From: Ruminococcus sp.
GTDB lineage: Bacteria > Bacillota_A > Clostridia > Oscillospirales > Ruminococcaceae
Assembly: GCA_017480485.1 (NCBI GenBank)
Contig: JAFVAN010000020.1
Coordinates: forward strand, 1-28,309
Length of the DNA stretch: 28,309 nucleotides
Direction of reading: 5' to 3'
The notes below the pieces were generated by a model. It made no database searches and had not been told where the DNA came from. It was given only the letters and a program-made list of their open reading frames with translations. Below, piece after piece: positions 7,692 through 14,943 of the stretch; the stretch's first letter is position 1; each line of letters opens with the position of its first letter. The position numbers and the translations under genes were made by a program.

Positions 7692-8578
7692 TCATTCCAA
7701 ACCCTCAAGAAATTCCAATGCTTCCTTCATGCTGTCCTCTCTTGCATTGTTGCAGGCGTTCTGATCGGCATACTCTGCCTGAAGTATCTTTCGCATCGAC
7801 TTTAAGTATTCGGGCGAGGACATAAGATCTCCGCAAAGCAGGTGACTGCCCTTTTCATAAACAGTCGCCTGAACTCTGTATGGATAACCGTTGCCCTCAA
7901 GTATCTTTTTCATTCTCGGCACAGCTTCGTCCGAAGGCCAGCAGTCGTCATAGCCGGGGCACTGCATAAGAAAATCGGCGTGCATATTCTCGACCTTTAT
8001 CCTCGCCGCCTCTGTCTGTATATTTTCGTCATAGCACCCTCGCAGCATACGCCGCTTCCCGTATTTCTTCGAGAAGGCTGTGCGGAAAAGTACGCTGATG
8101 ATATTCCGATGAAGCGTAACAGTCGGGTCATACGGGAGCGGCTCGCCCCGCCATGAAAAGGTCGATTTGTTCAGCGCCTTTGTTCCCTTAAAAGCCTCTG
8201 TGGTATAATCAAATGGCGACCCTGCAATAACAAGGCTCACATCCGGGATCAGCGATGCCGCTGTGATGGCAAACTTCGCCCCTGCGGATATTCCATACAT
8301 AGCGATCTTTTTAAAGCCCTCGCTTTTAAGTACATTTACTGCCTTTTCTGCAAATTCCACAGGAGCGAGCACAGGATCCTCGGGCAATCCGGCCCAGCCC
8401 GCAAAGCCCACAAGCAGACAGCTCCAGCCTGCTTTTCGCAGAAATTCCGAGCCCTTCCTTGTAAGCTCATAGTCGGCTCCCGACCCGGGGAAACAATTAT
8501 AGCCCGACCCTCATGAGAGTCGGACGGATGCCAATAGCCCACAAAGCCGTCAGCCGCAAGTGTGTATTTTTCTTTCAT
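7692..8578 (-). pseudogene. Alpha/beta hydrolase (BAAT/dienelactone hydrolase type), broken by a one-base deletion
   Basis: The ATG at 8578, behind GGAGGAG, opens a frame (MKEKYTLAADGFVGYWHPSD... ending GRAIIV) that becomes meaningless after about 8490. The neighbouring frame then continues as FPGSGADYELTRKG without a break and runs to 7692 with the nucleophile elbow GISAGA and a GSHLL segment carrying a likely catalytic His. Adding one base to the AAA run at 8491-8493 (TTT in the coding strand) restores a single 295-residue reading frame with the expected IIVFPGSG start of a hydrolase. So this is either a recent inactivation, a phase-variable homopolymer, or a sequencing error. The family acts on esters or acyl-CoA thioesters; the substrate here is unknown. 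Operon position: second gene, between the membrane protein and the methyltransferases. Confidence 0.82.
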
Positions 8579-8608
8579 TATCAACAGCTCCTCCACAAGA
8601 AATCTTCT

Positions 8609-9106
8609 TTAAAATAGTGTGCATATCCACGCTGCAAGCGCCGATGCCGCCGGGAATATGACAATGAGCTTCAACAGCTGGCTCTTGATGTTATATCCGT
8701 ACTTTCTGTTTGTATAGACCGGCGTTACCTCCGGGGTAAAGGTCTGGAAAAAGTGGAATTTGCAAAGCAGGAAATAATCGAAAAATACCATATCATAGAC
8801 TTTATAAATTGTAAAAATCAAAACGAACCGCAGGAAGAATTGCCAGAACGTATAGTCATTTCTGAAGCCGTCCCAAATTGATACCACACCGACGCCCAAT
8901 ATCATTACCACACTGAAGACCATCAAGGTCCAGCCAATCCTGCGGGCACCGTAGAATTCCTCTTTTTTTCGGTCTATCACAAGCTCCAGCGCCTCCTTGG
9001 GAGCCGAAGAGAACAGCCACTTTTCCTTGATAAACACCACCGCCGAGATCAGCATAAGCGTTATCGCGACACAAAGAATTATCGCCAAAAATAATGTCAA
9101 AAGCAT
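8609..9106 (-). CDS. Four-helix integral membrane protein of unknown function
   Basis: A 165-residue protein with likely membrane segments at about 2-25 (LLTLFLAIILCVAITLMLIS), 57-78, 88-106 and 142-163. The loop between segments 1 and 2 is charged (FSSAPKEALELVIDRKKEEF). I chose the ATG at 9106 because AAAGGAG lies about 10 bases upstream; an earlier in-frame ATG at 9148 would place that site inside the gene. It is the first gene of the four-gene minus-strand operon and lies about 130 bases behind a strong promoter. No family was recognised. Confidence 0.72.
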   Translation of the reverse strand: MLLTLFLAIILCVAITLMLISAVVFIKEKWLFSSAPKEALELVIDRKKEEFYGARRIGWTLMVFSVVMILGVGVVSIWDGFRNDYTFWQFFLRFVLIFTIYKVYDMVFFDYFLLCKFHFFQTFTPEVTPVYTNRKYGYNIKSQLLKLIVIFPAASALAAWICTLF

Positions 9107-9193
9107 AGTGTAAATTCTCCTTTGTTCTTTTTGAATGTTATAGCGCATTGTTAGCGGCAGCTAACTGACAGCTAAAAAAAATAAAACGTTTAT

Positions 9194-9243
9194 ATATTGG
9201 TTTTAGCTTAAGATTGAAATCGAGCGTTAAAGCTATCCAATAT
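9194..9243. repeat. Dyad at the transcription start of the methyltransferase operon
   Basis: ATATTGG (9194-9200) pairs with CCAATAT (9237-9243), and inside it TAGCTT (9204-9209) pairs with AAGCTA (9230-9235). It covers the expected start point and the early leader of the minus-strand operon, so it could be an operator or a leader hairpin. Confidence 0.5.
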
Positions 9244-9245
9244 TG

Positions 9246-9274
9246 ATTATATCACTTTCCGCACAAACAGTCAA
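9246..9274 (-). promoter_or_regulatory. Strong sigma-A promoter of the methyltransferase operon
   Basis: Read on the minus strand: TTGACT (9274-9269), 17-bp spacer, TATAAT (9251-9246), with TGA directly before the -10 (extended -10). It points toward the membrane protein starting at 9106. Confidence 0.8.
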
Positions 9275-9693
9275 TCATTTTATTGCTTTTTTGCAGATGC
9301 TTTTTGATCGTTAATAATATCCGAAGCAGTAGAGCCGAGTTCAATAGTTAGGTTATTAAAGTCTTCGACGGTATCATATCGTTGGTAAAAGCCGACAAAA
9401 AACGACCTATTATTTTGTTGATAATGCTGTGGGTATTTAATACCCACTTGTTTTTGTGCAACTTGTATAATTGTCGCTTTGAAAAAATGTAATTGTAAAG
9501 CAATTTGTCTAATGCAAATTACAATTTGTGGCAAAAACTATGGTTTTTGTTGGTCACAAAGTGGGTATGCAAAAAACTGCAATAAGGTGTTGAGTGTGGT
9601 AATCTTATTATAGCAGCCAAAAGCGCGTTGGAACTGCCAAAAAGTAGCAAGATCTGCAGGATCGCTTTTCAATCAACAAAGGAGGTTATTCAA
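9275..9693. other. AT-rich non-coding DNA before the primase with palindrome and repeated half-sites
   Basis: No convincing gene. It holds the perfect palindrome GTGGGTATTTAATACCCAC (9429-9447), a third GTGGGTAT half-site at 9561-9568, and the direct repeat CAATTTGT (9501-9508, 9522-9529). An AT-rich stretch with repeated sites just ahead of a D5-type primase-helicase is a reasonable place for an element origin or for regulator binding, but no iteron family was recognised. Confidence 0.45.
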
Positions 9694-11922
9694 ATGATAC
9701 CTATTGTACTTCTGACATCGAATTTGTTGGAAACGCCTTCAAATACGGCATTCCCAGCTGAAGTTGAGGTCACAAACGAGGAGGAGCTTAAGGTAGCAGT
9801 GTCGCACGATTACTGCCCCTATCGATTCAAAGCTGGTCAAAGGAGCAAGGCTGGGTTCATCGAATCTAATTGCATTGTCATGGACGTTGACAATACCCAC
9901 TCCGATAATCCAAATGAATGGAAAACACCAGAGGATGTCGCCAAGACCTTTCCCAGCGTGCAGTTCTACGTTCATTATAGTCGGAACAATATGAAAGAAA
10001 AGGACGGCAGATCACCGAGGCCGAAATTTCATGTTGCATTTCCTTGCGATACTATTCGCAATCCCGAAGTATATGAAGCTCTGAAGAGAGCTATCAACAA
10101 GAAATTTCCCTTCTTTGATAGGCAAACTCTCGATGCCGCCCGCATATTCTTCGGCACTCCAAATCCAGAGGTGGAAACTCATGACGGTGACCTTACCATA
10201 GCCGATGTCATCTCCATCGACGAGCTCGGAAATGATGAGAGCAGTTCGGTACCTGCTACTCCTGCTGTTCAGACAGTAATCTCGCAGGGGCAGCGGAACA
10301 GCACAATGCATACATACGCAGTCAAGACCATTAAACGATTCGGTGAGACTGGCAAAGCCTACAATCTCTACTTGAACGAAGCGAAAAAGTGTTCGCCACA
10401 GTTGGGTGACGATGAGCTTGCGATAATCTGGCGCAGCGCTGTCAATTTCTATCATGACATCGTATCATCAGACCCGAACTATATCCCGCCTACCGTGTAC
10501 AACGGTATACCTGCCTTGCCTCCAATTAATCTAAAGCCTAAGGACTATTCTGACATTGGGCAGGCAAGGGTGGTAGAAGCAGTCAATAGAGATAAGATGA
10601 TCTATTGCGAAATATACGGATACATGGTATATGACGGCACGAAATGGATGACGTCGGAGGTTAGATTTCAGAAGCTTATTCAAACATTCAGCGGCTTCCA
10701 GCTTAAAGAAGCACTGGAAGCAAATAAGGCGGCACAGGCAAGAGTTAATCTGGTAAGCGAAGATGAGAAAGAGGCTGCGAAGATGGAAGCAAGCAAAGCC
10801 TCTGCATATCTAGCTCATGCAAAGAAATACCGCTCATCGGCATCAGTAGCAGCTGTTATGAAGGAAATCCGGCCCATAGTTTTGATACCATCAAATAAGC
10901 TGGATAATAAGCCCTATCTGTTAAACACACCTGCGGGGACATATGATCTTGCACTCGGAATGAAGGGATTAGCACCTCATGAGGCGAAGGACTATCTGAC
11001 TCAGATCACAGCGGTATCGCCGTCATCTGAGGGCGAGGAAATCTGGAGCTCTTTCCTTCGCGTGGTATTCTGCGGTGACACTGAAAAGATAGAATTCGCC
11101 CAGAAACTGATTGGAATGGCGGCCATCGGCCAGGTGATGGAGGAATGCATCTACATTGCCTATGGCGGCGGCAGGAACGGCAAGTCATCGTTCTTTAACT
11201 CCATAAGGTCAGTTCTTGGCGACTATGCCGTCACCATTAACTCTGACTTGCTTATGGGATTGAGCAAAAACCCTGACTGCGAGAAAGCCGTTCTGAAGGG
11301 GATGAGGCTGGCTATAACCTCCGAAGTTTCGGAAGGTGCAACGTTAAGCTCAAAGATGCTGAAGAACCTGACATCGACGGACGAGATCACTTCGAAAAGG
11401 TTGTATAAAGCCCCGGATTCATTCAAGCCGTCCCATACACTTATTCTATGCAGCAATCACCTTCCAATAGTGTATGAGCGCGATGCCGGCACCTGGCGCA
11501 GAATCAAAATCATACCTTTTGATGCTGTAATCCCTGAATCGGATGAAGTGCTGAACTACGGCGATTTTCTTGTCAAGAACGCCGGTGGTGCTATCCTCAA
11601 ATGGGTGATCGAGGGTGCACAGAAGGCGATAGATGCCAACTTTAAGCTGCTTGAACCCAGCTCGATCAAAGAGGCGGTAAATGCATACCGCGGAGGTAGT
11701 GATCAGATAGCGGCTTTCATAGCAGAATGCTGTGAAATCGGAGAAGAGCATTCCTGCACTGGAGCAGAGCTTTATGACGCTTACAAATCATACTGCGAAA
11801 GTAATGGCGAAAAGCCAAGATCTAATGCCATATTCGCTGTTGAGTTGTTGAAAGACTGCAAATTCAAAAAACAGCGCAATAGCAAGGGTGTCGTTTATGA
11901 GGGGTTAAAAACAAAAGAATAA
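9694..11922 (+). CDS. Phage/plasmid-type primase-helicase (D5-like, superfamily 3 helicase)
   Basis: A 742-residue replication protein starting at the ATG behind AAAGGAGG. The N-terminal third looks like an archaeo-eukaryotic primase-type catalytic domain: MDVDN at 63-67, a HYSRNN/RPKFHVAF block near 95-117 and LDAARIFFGTPNPE near 146-159. The middle carries the D5_N-type domain ending near NTPAGTYDL. The C-terminal helicase has Walker A GGGRNGKS at 491-498, a Walker B-like RLAITSEVSEG at 538-548 and sensor LILCSNHLP at 583-591, followed by WRRIKIIPFD. Such proteins start and unwind replication of phages, phage-like plasmids and integrative islands. It lies upstream of two small HTH genes and the integrase in the same direction, forming a compact replication-integration module. 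Full length; no damage seen. Confidence 0.9.
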   Translation: MIPIVLLTSNLLETPSNTAFPAEVEVTNEEELKVAVSHDYCPYRFKAGQRSKAGFIESNCIVMDVDNTHSDNPNEWKTPEDVAKTFPSVQFYVHYSRNNMKEKDGRSPRPKFHVAFPCDTIRNPEVYEALKRAINKKFPFFDRQTLDAARIFFGTPNPEVETHDGDLTIADVISIDELGNDESSSVPATPAVQTVISQGQRNSTMHTYAVKTIKRFGETGKAYNLYLNEAKKCSPQLGDDELAIIWRSAVNFYHDIVSSDPNYIPPTVYNGIPALPPINLKPKDYSDIGQARVVEAVNRDKMIYCEIYGYMVYDGTKWMTSEVRFQKLIQTFSGFQLKEALEANKAAQARVNLVSEDEKEAAKMEASKASAYLAHAKKYRSSASVAAVMKEIRPIVLIPSNKLDNKPYLLNTPAGTYDLALGMKGLAPHEAKDYLTQITAVSPSSEGEEIWSSFLRVVFCGDTEKIEFAQKLIGMAAIGQVMEECIYIAYGGGRNGKSSFFNSIRSVLGDYAVTINSDLLMGLSKNPDCEKAVLKGMRLAITSEVSEGATLSSKMLKNLTSTDEITSKRLYKAPDSFKPSHTLILCSNHLPIVYERDAGTWRRIKIIPFDAVIPESDEVLNYGDFLVKNAGGAILKWVIEGAQKAIDANFKLLEPSSIKEAVNAYRGGSDQIAAFIAECCEIGEEHSCTGAELYDAYKSYCESNGEKPRSNAIFAVELLKDCKFKKQRNSKGVVYEGLKTKE

Positions 11923-11928
11923 AATGAA

Positions 11929-12005
11929 GGGTGTGTAGGGAGATATATCATCTTTTTAGAAAACAAAAACATCTAAAAAAAGTTATATTTTGGCCCTACA
12001 CACCC
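11929..12005. repeat. 12-bp perfect inverted repeat with nested dyad after the primase gene
   Basis: GGGTGTGTAGGG (11929-11940) and CCCTACACACCC (11994-12005) are perfect complements 53 bases apart. Between them TTTTTAGA (11953-11960) pairs with TCTAAAAA (11972-11979), giving one long cruciform. It starts six bases after the primase stop and ends 21 bases before the next start, so it could control expression of the HTH pair or serve in replication. As a terminator it lacks a T tract at the outer stem. Confidence 0.65.
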
Positions 12006-12026
12006 TACATTATGGAGGAAACAACA

Positions 12027-12254
12027 ATGAACAGAGGTAATGCACAAACATTTCTCACCAGAAAGATCTGGTGCAAGATAAGGTACTATCAGCAGATGCA
12101 CGGCATCTCAAACATACAGCTGGCGGCTGTTTTGATGATCAAACCGAGGACGCTCACTATCTACGACATGAATGCCCGAAATGTTACACTCGGTCAGCTT
12201 GAGAGCTTCCTGAACACCTACTCTATCACGCTGAAACAGCTGATGGAGGATTGA
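12027..12254 (+). CDS. Small HTH-like DNA-binding protein (paralogue 1)
   Basis: A 75-residue protein; the ATG at 12027 follows GGAGG nine bases upstream. Helix-turn-helix-like order: IWCKIRYYQQMHGISNIQLAAVL, then RTLTIYD, then VTLGQLESFLNTYSITLKQLM. This is the shape of a reduced XRE/C1-type domain in which the protein is little more than the DNA-binding unit. The next gene encodes a diverged copy with the same order of motifs. In phage-like islands proteins of this size next to the integrase are often excisionases or lysogeny regulators; which one applies here is open. Confidence 0.75.
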   Translation: MNRGNAQTFLTRKIWCKIRYYQQMHGISNIQLAAVLMIKPRTLTIYDMNARNVTLGQLESFLNTYSITLKQLMED

Positions 12255-12269
12255 GAGGAGGGACAGGCA

Positions 12270-12503
12270 GTGAAAAAGAGTAACCCGGCATTCAAATATG
12301 CGCTATATATAATAGTATGGAGCAATATCCGCAAGTTTCAATACATCAACGGTATCTCGGAGGAACAGCTTGCAGAGATGCTCAAGGTAACTACGAGGAC
12401 ACTGTACGCCTACGACAAGGACCCTTCCTGCATCACCCTTGAAAAGCTGCAGCAGTTTGTTGAACAGACAGGCATTGAAGCTGCTGAACTGATCGCAAAG
12501 TAA
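12270..12503 (+). CDS. Small HTH-like DNA-binding protein (paralogue 2)
   Basis: A 77-residue protein starting at a GTG that follows GAGGAGGG at suitable distance. It keeps the layout of its neighbour: IIVWSNIRKFQYINGISEEQLAEML, RTLYAYD, ITLEKLQQFVEQTGIEAAELI. Shared positions include W, IR, GIS, QLA, RTL, YD, TL and the spacing between them. The 15-bp gap to the first copy shows co-expression. A recently expanded regulator pair that may form heterodimers is a reasonable reading; the sequence does not prove it. Confidence 0.75.
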   Translation: MKKSNPAFKYALYIIVWSNIRKFQYINGISEEQLAEMLKVTTRTLYAYDKDPSCITLEKLQQFVEQTGIEAAELIAK

Positions 12504-12515
12504 ACTATTTCCGGT

Positions 12516-12544
12516 TTGACAAAACAAGACGGAGGGTGTATAAT
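12516..12544 (+). promoter_or_regulatory. Consensus sigma-A promoter of the integrase gene
   Basis: Perfect TTGACA (12516-12521), 17-bp spacer and perfect TATAAT (12539-12544), about 50 bases before the integrase start. The integrase is thus expressed apart from the HTH pair and would need repression; the adjacent HTH proteins are candidates. Confidence 0.85.
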
Positions 12545-12594
12545 GATAACAGTTCATTATATGCCTTCCTTATTTTTTAAGGAGGTATAACAAC

Positions 12595-13605
12595 ATGGCA
12601 ACAGCAAGACAACTCAAATCCGGCAAGTGGCGCTGTGATGCTTATCTCGGCAGGGATAAGGACGGTAAAAAGCTTACAAAGACTTTTGTTACTGACCAGC
12701 GTTGGGAGGCTGAAAAGCTCGCCTTCGAGTTTGCAAGGGACAACAAAAGCAAGATCCCCGATTTTTCAGTCGGAGATGCGGTTTCAGGCTACATTGATCT
12801 GAAGAGAAACATCCTTTCTCCGTCAACGATCAACGGCTATGAGATCATTCGCAGAAACAGGCTGCCGTCTCTTATGAAACTCGATGTCCACGAGGTCAGC
12901 AGTCTGACAATGCAGAAGGCGATCAACGAGGACTCCGTCAGTGTAGGAGCAAAAACGCTGAACGAAGCGAAGAACCTTGTGATGACAGCACTGAAGCTCT
13001 ACGGCATCAGACCGGATATCCACGTCACTCTCCCGGCAAAGAAACCTGTCATCAAGAACCTGCCTGACCCGGCGGTAGTTATCAAAGCGATAAAAGGCAC
13101 AGACTTGGAGCTTCCTTGTATGCTCGCACTCTGGCTGTCACTTCGCATAAGCGAGGTCAGAGGTCTGCAGTTCGGTGACATCAAAAAGGGCTATGTGACT
13201 ATTCAGCGCAGCAAGATCTGTTTCAAGGGACAGGACCATATCCGTGACGTCAACAAGACCTACAACTCCACCAGAACACTTGAGATGCCAAAGTATTTGC
13301 TGGATATGATCAAAGCTATCCCGCACGAAAAGGACACAGACTTCATTGTTGACATCAGCTATCAGAATTTAAGCCGCTGGTTCAAGAAACGGATGAAGGA
13401 AGAAGGCTGGAATATGCATTTTCACGATCTGCGTCATTTGAACGCCTCGGTCATGCTCCAGCTCGGAATCCCTGACAAATACGCAATGGAGCGCGGAGGC
13501 TGGTCCACCAATTCCACCCTCAAGAAGGTCTACCAGCACACCTTCTCTGAAAAGAGAAAGCTTGTAGACAAAACGATAGACGATTACTTCATTTCCATCA
13601 TTTAA
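12595..13605 (+). CDS. Tyrosine recombinase/integrase
   Basis: A 336-residue phage-type integrase behind AAGGAGG. Residues 1-50 form the arm-site-binding three-stranded domain (GKWRCDAYLGRDKDGKK), about 55-140 the SAM-like core-binding domain, and 160-325 the catalytic domain. Catalytic set: Arg184 (LRISEVRGL), a possible Lys221, His277 and Arg280 (HDLRH), Trp303 in the position often taken by His (GGWSTNS) and the nucleophile Tyr313 (VYQHT). All needed residues are present, so it should be active. It is the last gene before a tandem repeat and a tRNA 3' fragment, as expected for an integrase that inserts into a tRNA gene. Confidence 0.94.
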   Translation: MATARQLKSGKWRCDAYLGRDKDGKKLTKTFVTDQRWEAEKLAFEFARDNKSKIPDFSVGDAVSGYIDLKRNILSPSTINGYEIIRRNRLPSLMKLDVHEVSSLTMQKAINEDSVSVGAKTLNEAKNLVMTALKLYGIRPDIHVTLPAKKPVIKNLPDPAVVIKAIKGTDLELPCMLALWLSLRISEVRGLQFGDIKKGYVTIQRSKICFKGQDHIRDVNKTYNSTRTLEMPKYLLDMIKAIPHEKDTDFIVDISYQNLSRWFKKRMKEEGWNMHFHDLRHLNASVMLQLGIPDKYAMERGGWSTNSTLKKVYQHTFSEKRKLVDKTIDDYFISII

Positions 13606-13620
13606 CAGCAAAATGTGCAT

Positions 13621-13644
13621 TTTGTCCGCACGTTTGTCCGCACG
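13621..13644. repeat. Tandem 12-bp repeat, possible integrase arm site
   Basis: TTTGTCCGCACG occurs twice head to tail without a gap, 15 bases after the integrase stop and 48 bases before the tRNA fragment. Direct repeats in this position are typical of integrase arm-type or excisionase sites. Confidence 0.55.
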
Positions 13645-13691
13645 ATTTTCATAAACCGCGCAGATGCGAGGATTTCGTCAAATGATTTTTC

Positions 13692-13714
13692 TTCGAATCC
13701 CTCCTTCTCCGCCA
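13692..13714 (+). other. tRNA 3'-end fragment, probable attR (tRNA-Ser type)
   Basis: The segment TTCGAAT + CCCTC + CTTCTCC + G + CCA has exactly the layout of a T loop, 3' half of the T stem, 3' half of the acceptor stem, discriminator and CCA. The 5' half of the T stem (GAGGG) is missing, so only the 3' end is present. An acceptor strand CTTCTCC with discriminator G suits tRNA-Ser (GGAGAAG at the 5' end). It is followed within 6 bases by an intrinsic terminator, as a native tRNA gene would be. The intact tRNA should lie at the other end of the island and is not seen in this window. Confidence 0.78.
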
Positions 13715-13719
13715 AAGCT

Positions 13720-13762
13720 AAAAGCCCAATATTGCGTATTTTGCGTAATATCGGGCTTTTTA
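13720..13762 (+). terminator. Intrinsic terminator behind the tRNA fragment
   Basis: AAAAGCCC-A-ATATTGCG pairs with CGTAATAT-C-GGGCTTTT across one mismatch and a G-T wobble, and ends in TTTTT. Probably the original terminator of the tRNA gene. Confidence 0.75.
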
Positions 13763-13858
13763 TGGTATTTGGCATAAAATAAAAATTACGCATTATGTAT
13801 AAACAATACCTGTTTTTTATAAAAACTGGACTCGAAAACTGGACACGTCCGGACAACG

Positions 13859-13889
13859 AAAGAGCCACCGATCACTCGGCAGCTCTTTT
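13859..13889 (-). terminator. Terminator-like hairpin behind the 17-codon gene
   Basis: AAAGAGC (13859-13865) pairs with GCTCTTT (13882-13888) and CCGA with TCGG across a CA/CA internal loop. On the minus strand the stem ends in TTTCGTTGT, a weak T tract; on the plus strand in TTTTGTTG. It lies just downstream of the small minus-strand reading frame. Confidence 0.5.
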
Positions 13890-13906
13890 GTTGTGTAGCC
13901 CCTTTA

Positions 13907-13960
13907 TTACTTATACTGCTCAATAGCCTTTGCCGATCTAGTTACTTTCTTTGTAGGCAT
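13907..13960 (-). CDS. Possible 17-residue peptide gene
   Basis: ATG at 13960 behind a G-rich ribosome binding site (GGGGGGAT) opens a short frame encoding MPTKKVTRSAKAIEQYK, a basic peptide, closed by TAA and followed by a terminator-like hairpin. The order of ribosome binding site, peptide and hairpin makes it better than a random small frame, but there is no similarity I recognise and no promoter I can name. It may be a remnant at the island edge. Confidence 0.3.
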   Translation of the reverse strand: MPTKKVTRSAKAIEQYK

Positions 13961-14051
13961 TATTAAATCCCCCCCAAAAAAACTCCTAATCAGATAGTCC
14001 GTAGTTGTGTTGAACATTTGCGCCGTGCACCGAGGCCGCACAGGAGGGCAT

Positions 14052-14813
14052 ATGAAATACTTTGAATTCGGAAGGGAAAACAAGACCACTCTGCTGCTGC
14101 TGCACGGAGCGGACACCACTTGGCAGCTTAGCTTTCAGCCCTTTATTGATGCTGCAAAAAGTAAATACCACATCATTGCCGTGGCAGAGGACGGCTTTAA
14201 TCCCGATGAGCCCGAGGTCGATGCGATCAGTGTGATCGACGAGGCACAAAAAATAGCCGAATATCTTGTGGAGAATTTTGACGGAAGGGTGGATATCATC
14301 CTCGGCGAGTCCCTTGGCGGGATGATAATGACCGAGCTGCTGCTTGACTCGCGCATAAGCGTCCGCACGGCCATTGCCGACGGCTTCACGATCCTTGAAT
14401 ACCCCCGATTCAGGCACGACCTGCCAAAAAGGCTTTTTGCATCCTTGATAGCAGGCCTCGAGCGTTTTGCCTTTAGGCACACCCGCCTGTTCGGCAGGAT
14501 ACTCGGCGAGGACGTCGGCTCGATGCTTTACAAGGATGCTTCAAAACAGACCCTCTTCGCCTTGGAATATTCCATGATGCCGTACCGCTACAAGCTGGAG
14601 GCGTTCAACAGGGCAGATACCTATCTCTGGCACGGAGAGAAGGAGCCGGGCCTGAGGCACGTCCTGAAAAAGGTAGATCGCACAAAGTATCACTTCGTCC
14701 ACAGGGTATTTTTGAACAGGGGCCACGGCTCGCTGCTTCGGGAGCCAAGGCGGCTGCTGTACGAGGTGGACCGTGCCTTCAAGGGCTATAAGGGCAGGTC
14801 AAAAACAAAATAA
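14052..14813 (+). CDS. Alpha/beta hydrolase
   Basis: A 253-residue protein starting at the ATG behind CAGGAGGG; a longer in-frame start at 14007 lies ahead of that site. The fold is clear: LLLLHGA with the oxyanion His-Gly at 18-19, the nucleophile elbow GESLGG with Ser87, and a C-terminal GHGSLL with the catalytic His225. The acid is probably an Asp or Glu in the stretch around TYLWHGEKE. There is no signal peptide, so it is cytoplasmic. The substrate cannot be told. It is the first gene of the GC-rich backbone after the island. Confidence 0.85.
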   Translation: MKYFEFGRENKTTLLLLHGADTTWQLSFQPFIDAAKSKYHIIAVAEDGFNPDEPEVDAISVIDEAQKIAEYLVENFDGRVDIILGESLGGMIMTELLLDSRISVRTAIADGFTILEYPRFRHDLPKRLFASLIAGLERFAFRHTRLFGRILGEDVGSMLYKDASKQTLFALEYSMMPYRYKLEAFNRADTYLWHGEKEPGLRHVLKKVDRTKYHFVHRVFLNRGHGSLLREPRRLLYEVDRAFKGYKGRSKTK

Positions 14814-14886
14814 AAACGCCTCGGGTCAGATGGATAATTTCACCTGCTTTTCATATTTGATTAAAGTCTGTTTAAGGTAGGGGGAA

Positions 14887-14921
14887 TATAATAGGATCAG
14901 AAAAGGAGAGCGGCGCTCTTC
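14887..14921 (+). promoter_or_regulatory. -10 box and leader hairpin of the beta-helix lipoprotein gene
   Basis: TATAAT at 14887-14892 has no good -35 at 16-18 bases, so an activator may be needed. The short leader contains the hairpin AGAGC-GGC-GCTCT (14907-14919), and the ribosome binding site AAGGGG follows at about 14930. Confidence 0.4.
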
Positions 14922-14943
14922 AAACCGAAAGGGGAACGATCCT

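Larger units (their letters stand above)
13763..14051. other. Junction DNA between island end and backbone
   Basis: It holds the repeat AAAACTGGAC (13822-13831 and 13835-13844), a hairpin AAAGAGC-CCGA/TCGG-GCTCTTT (13859-13888) and a possible 17-codon gene on the minus strand (13907-13960). Otherwise nothing was seen. The GC-rich backbone starts right after it. Confidence 0.4.

Noticed and set aside
9280..9534. 84-codon minus-strand frame between the methyltransferase promoter and the primase
   Set aside because: Starts at TTG without a ribosome binding site and contains the perfect palindrome at 9429-9447; possibly a remnant, but not supportable as a gene.
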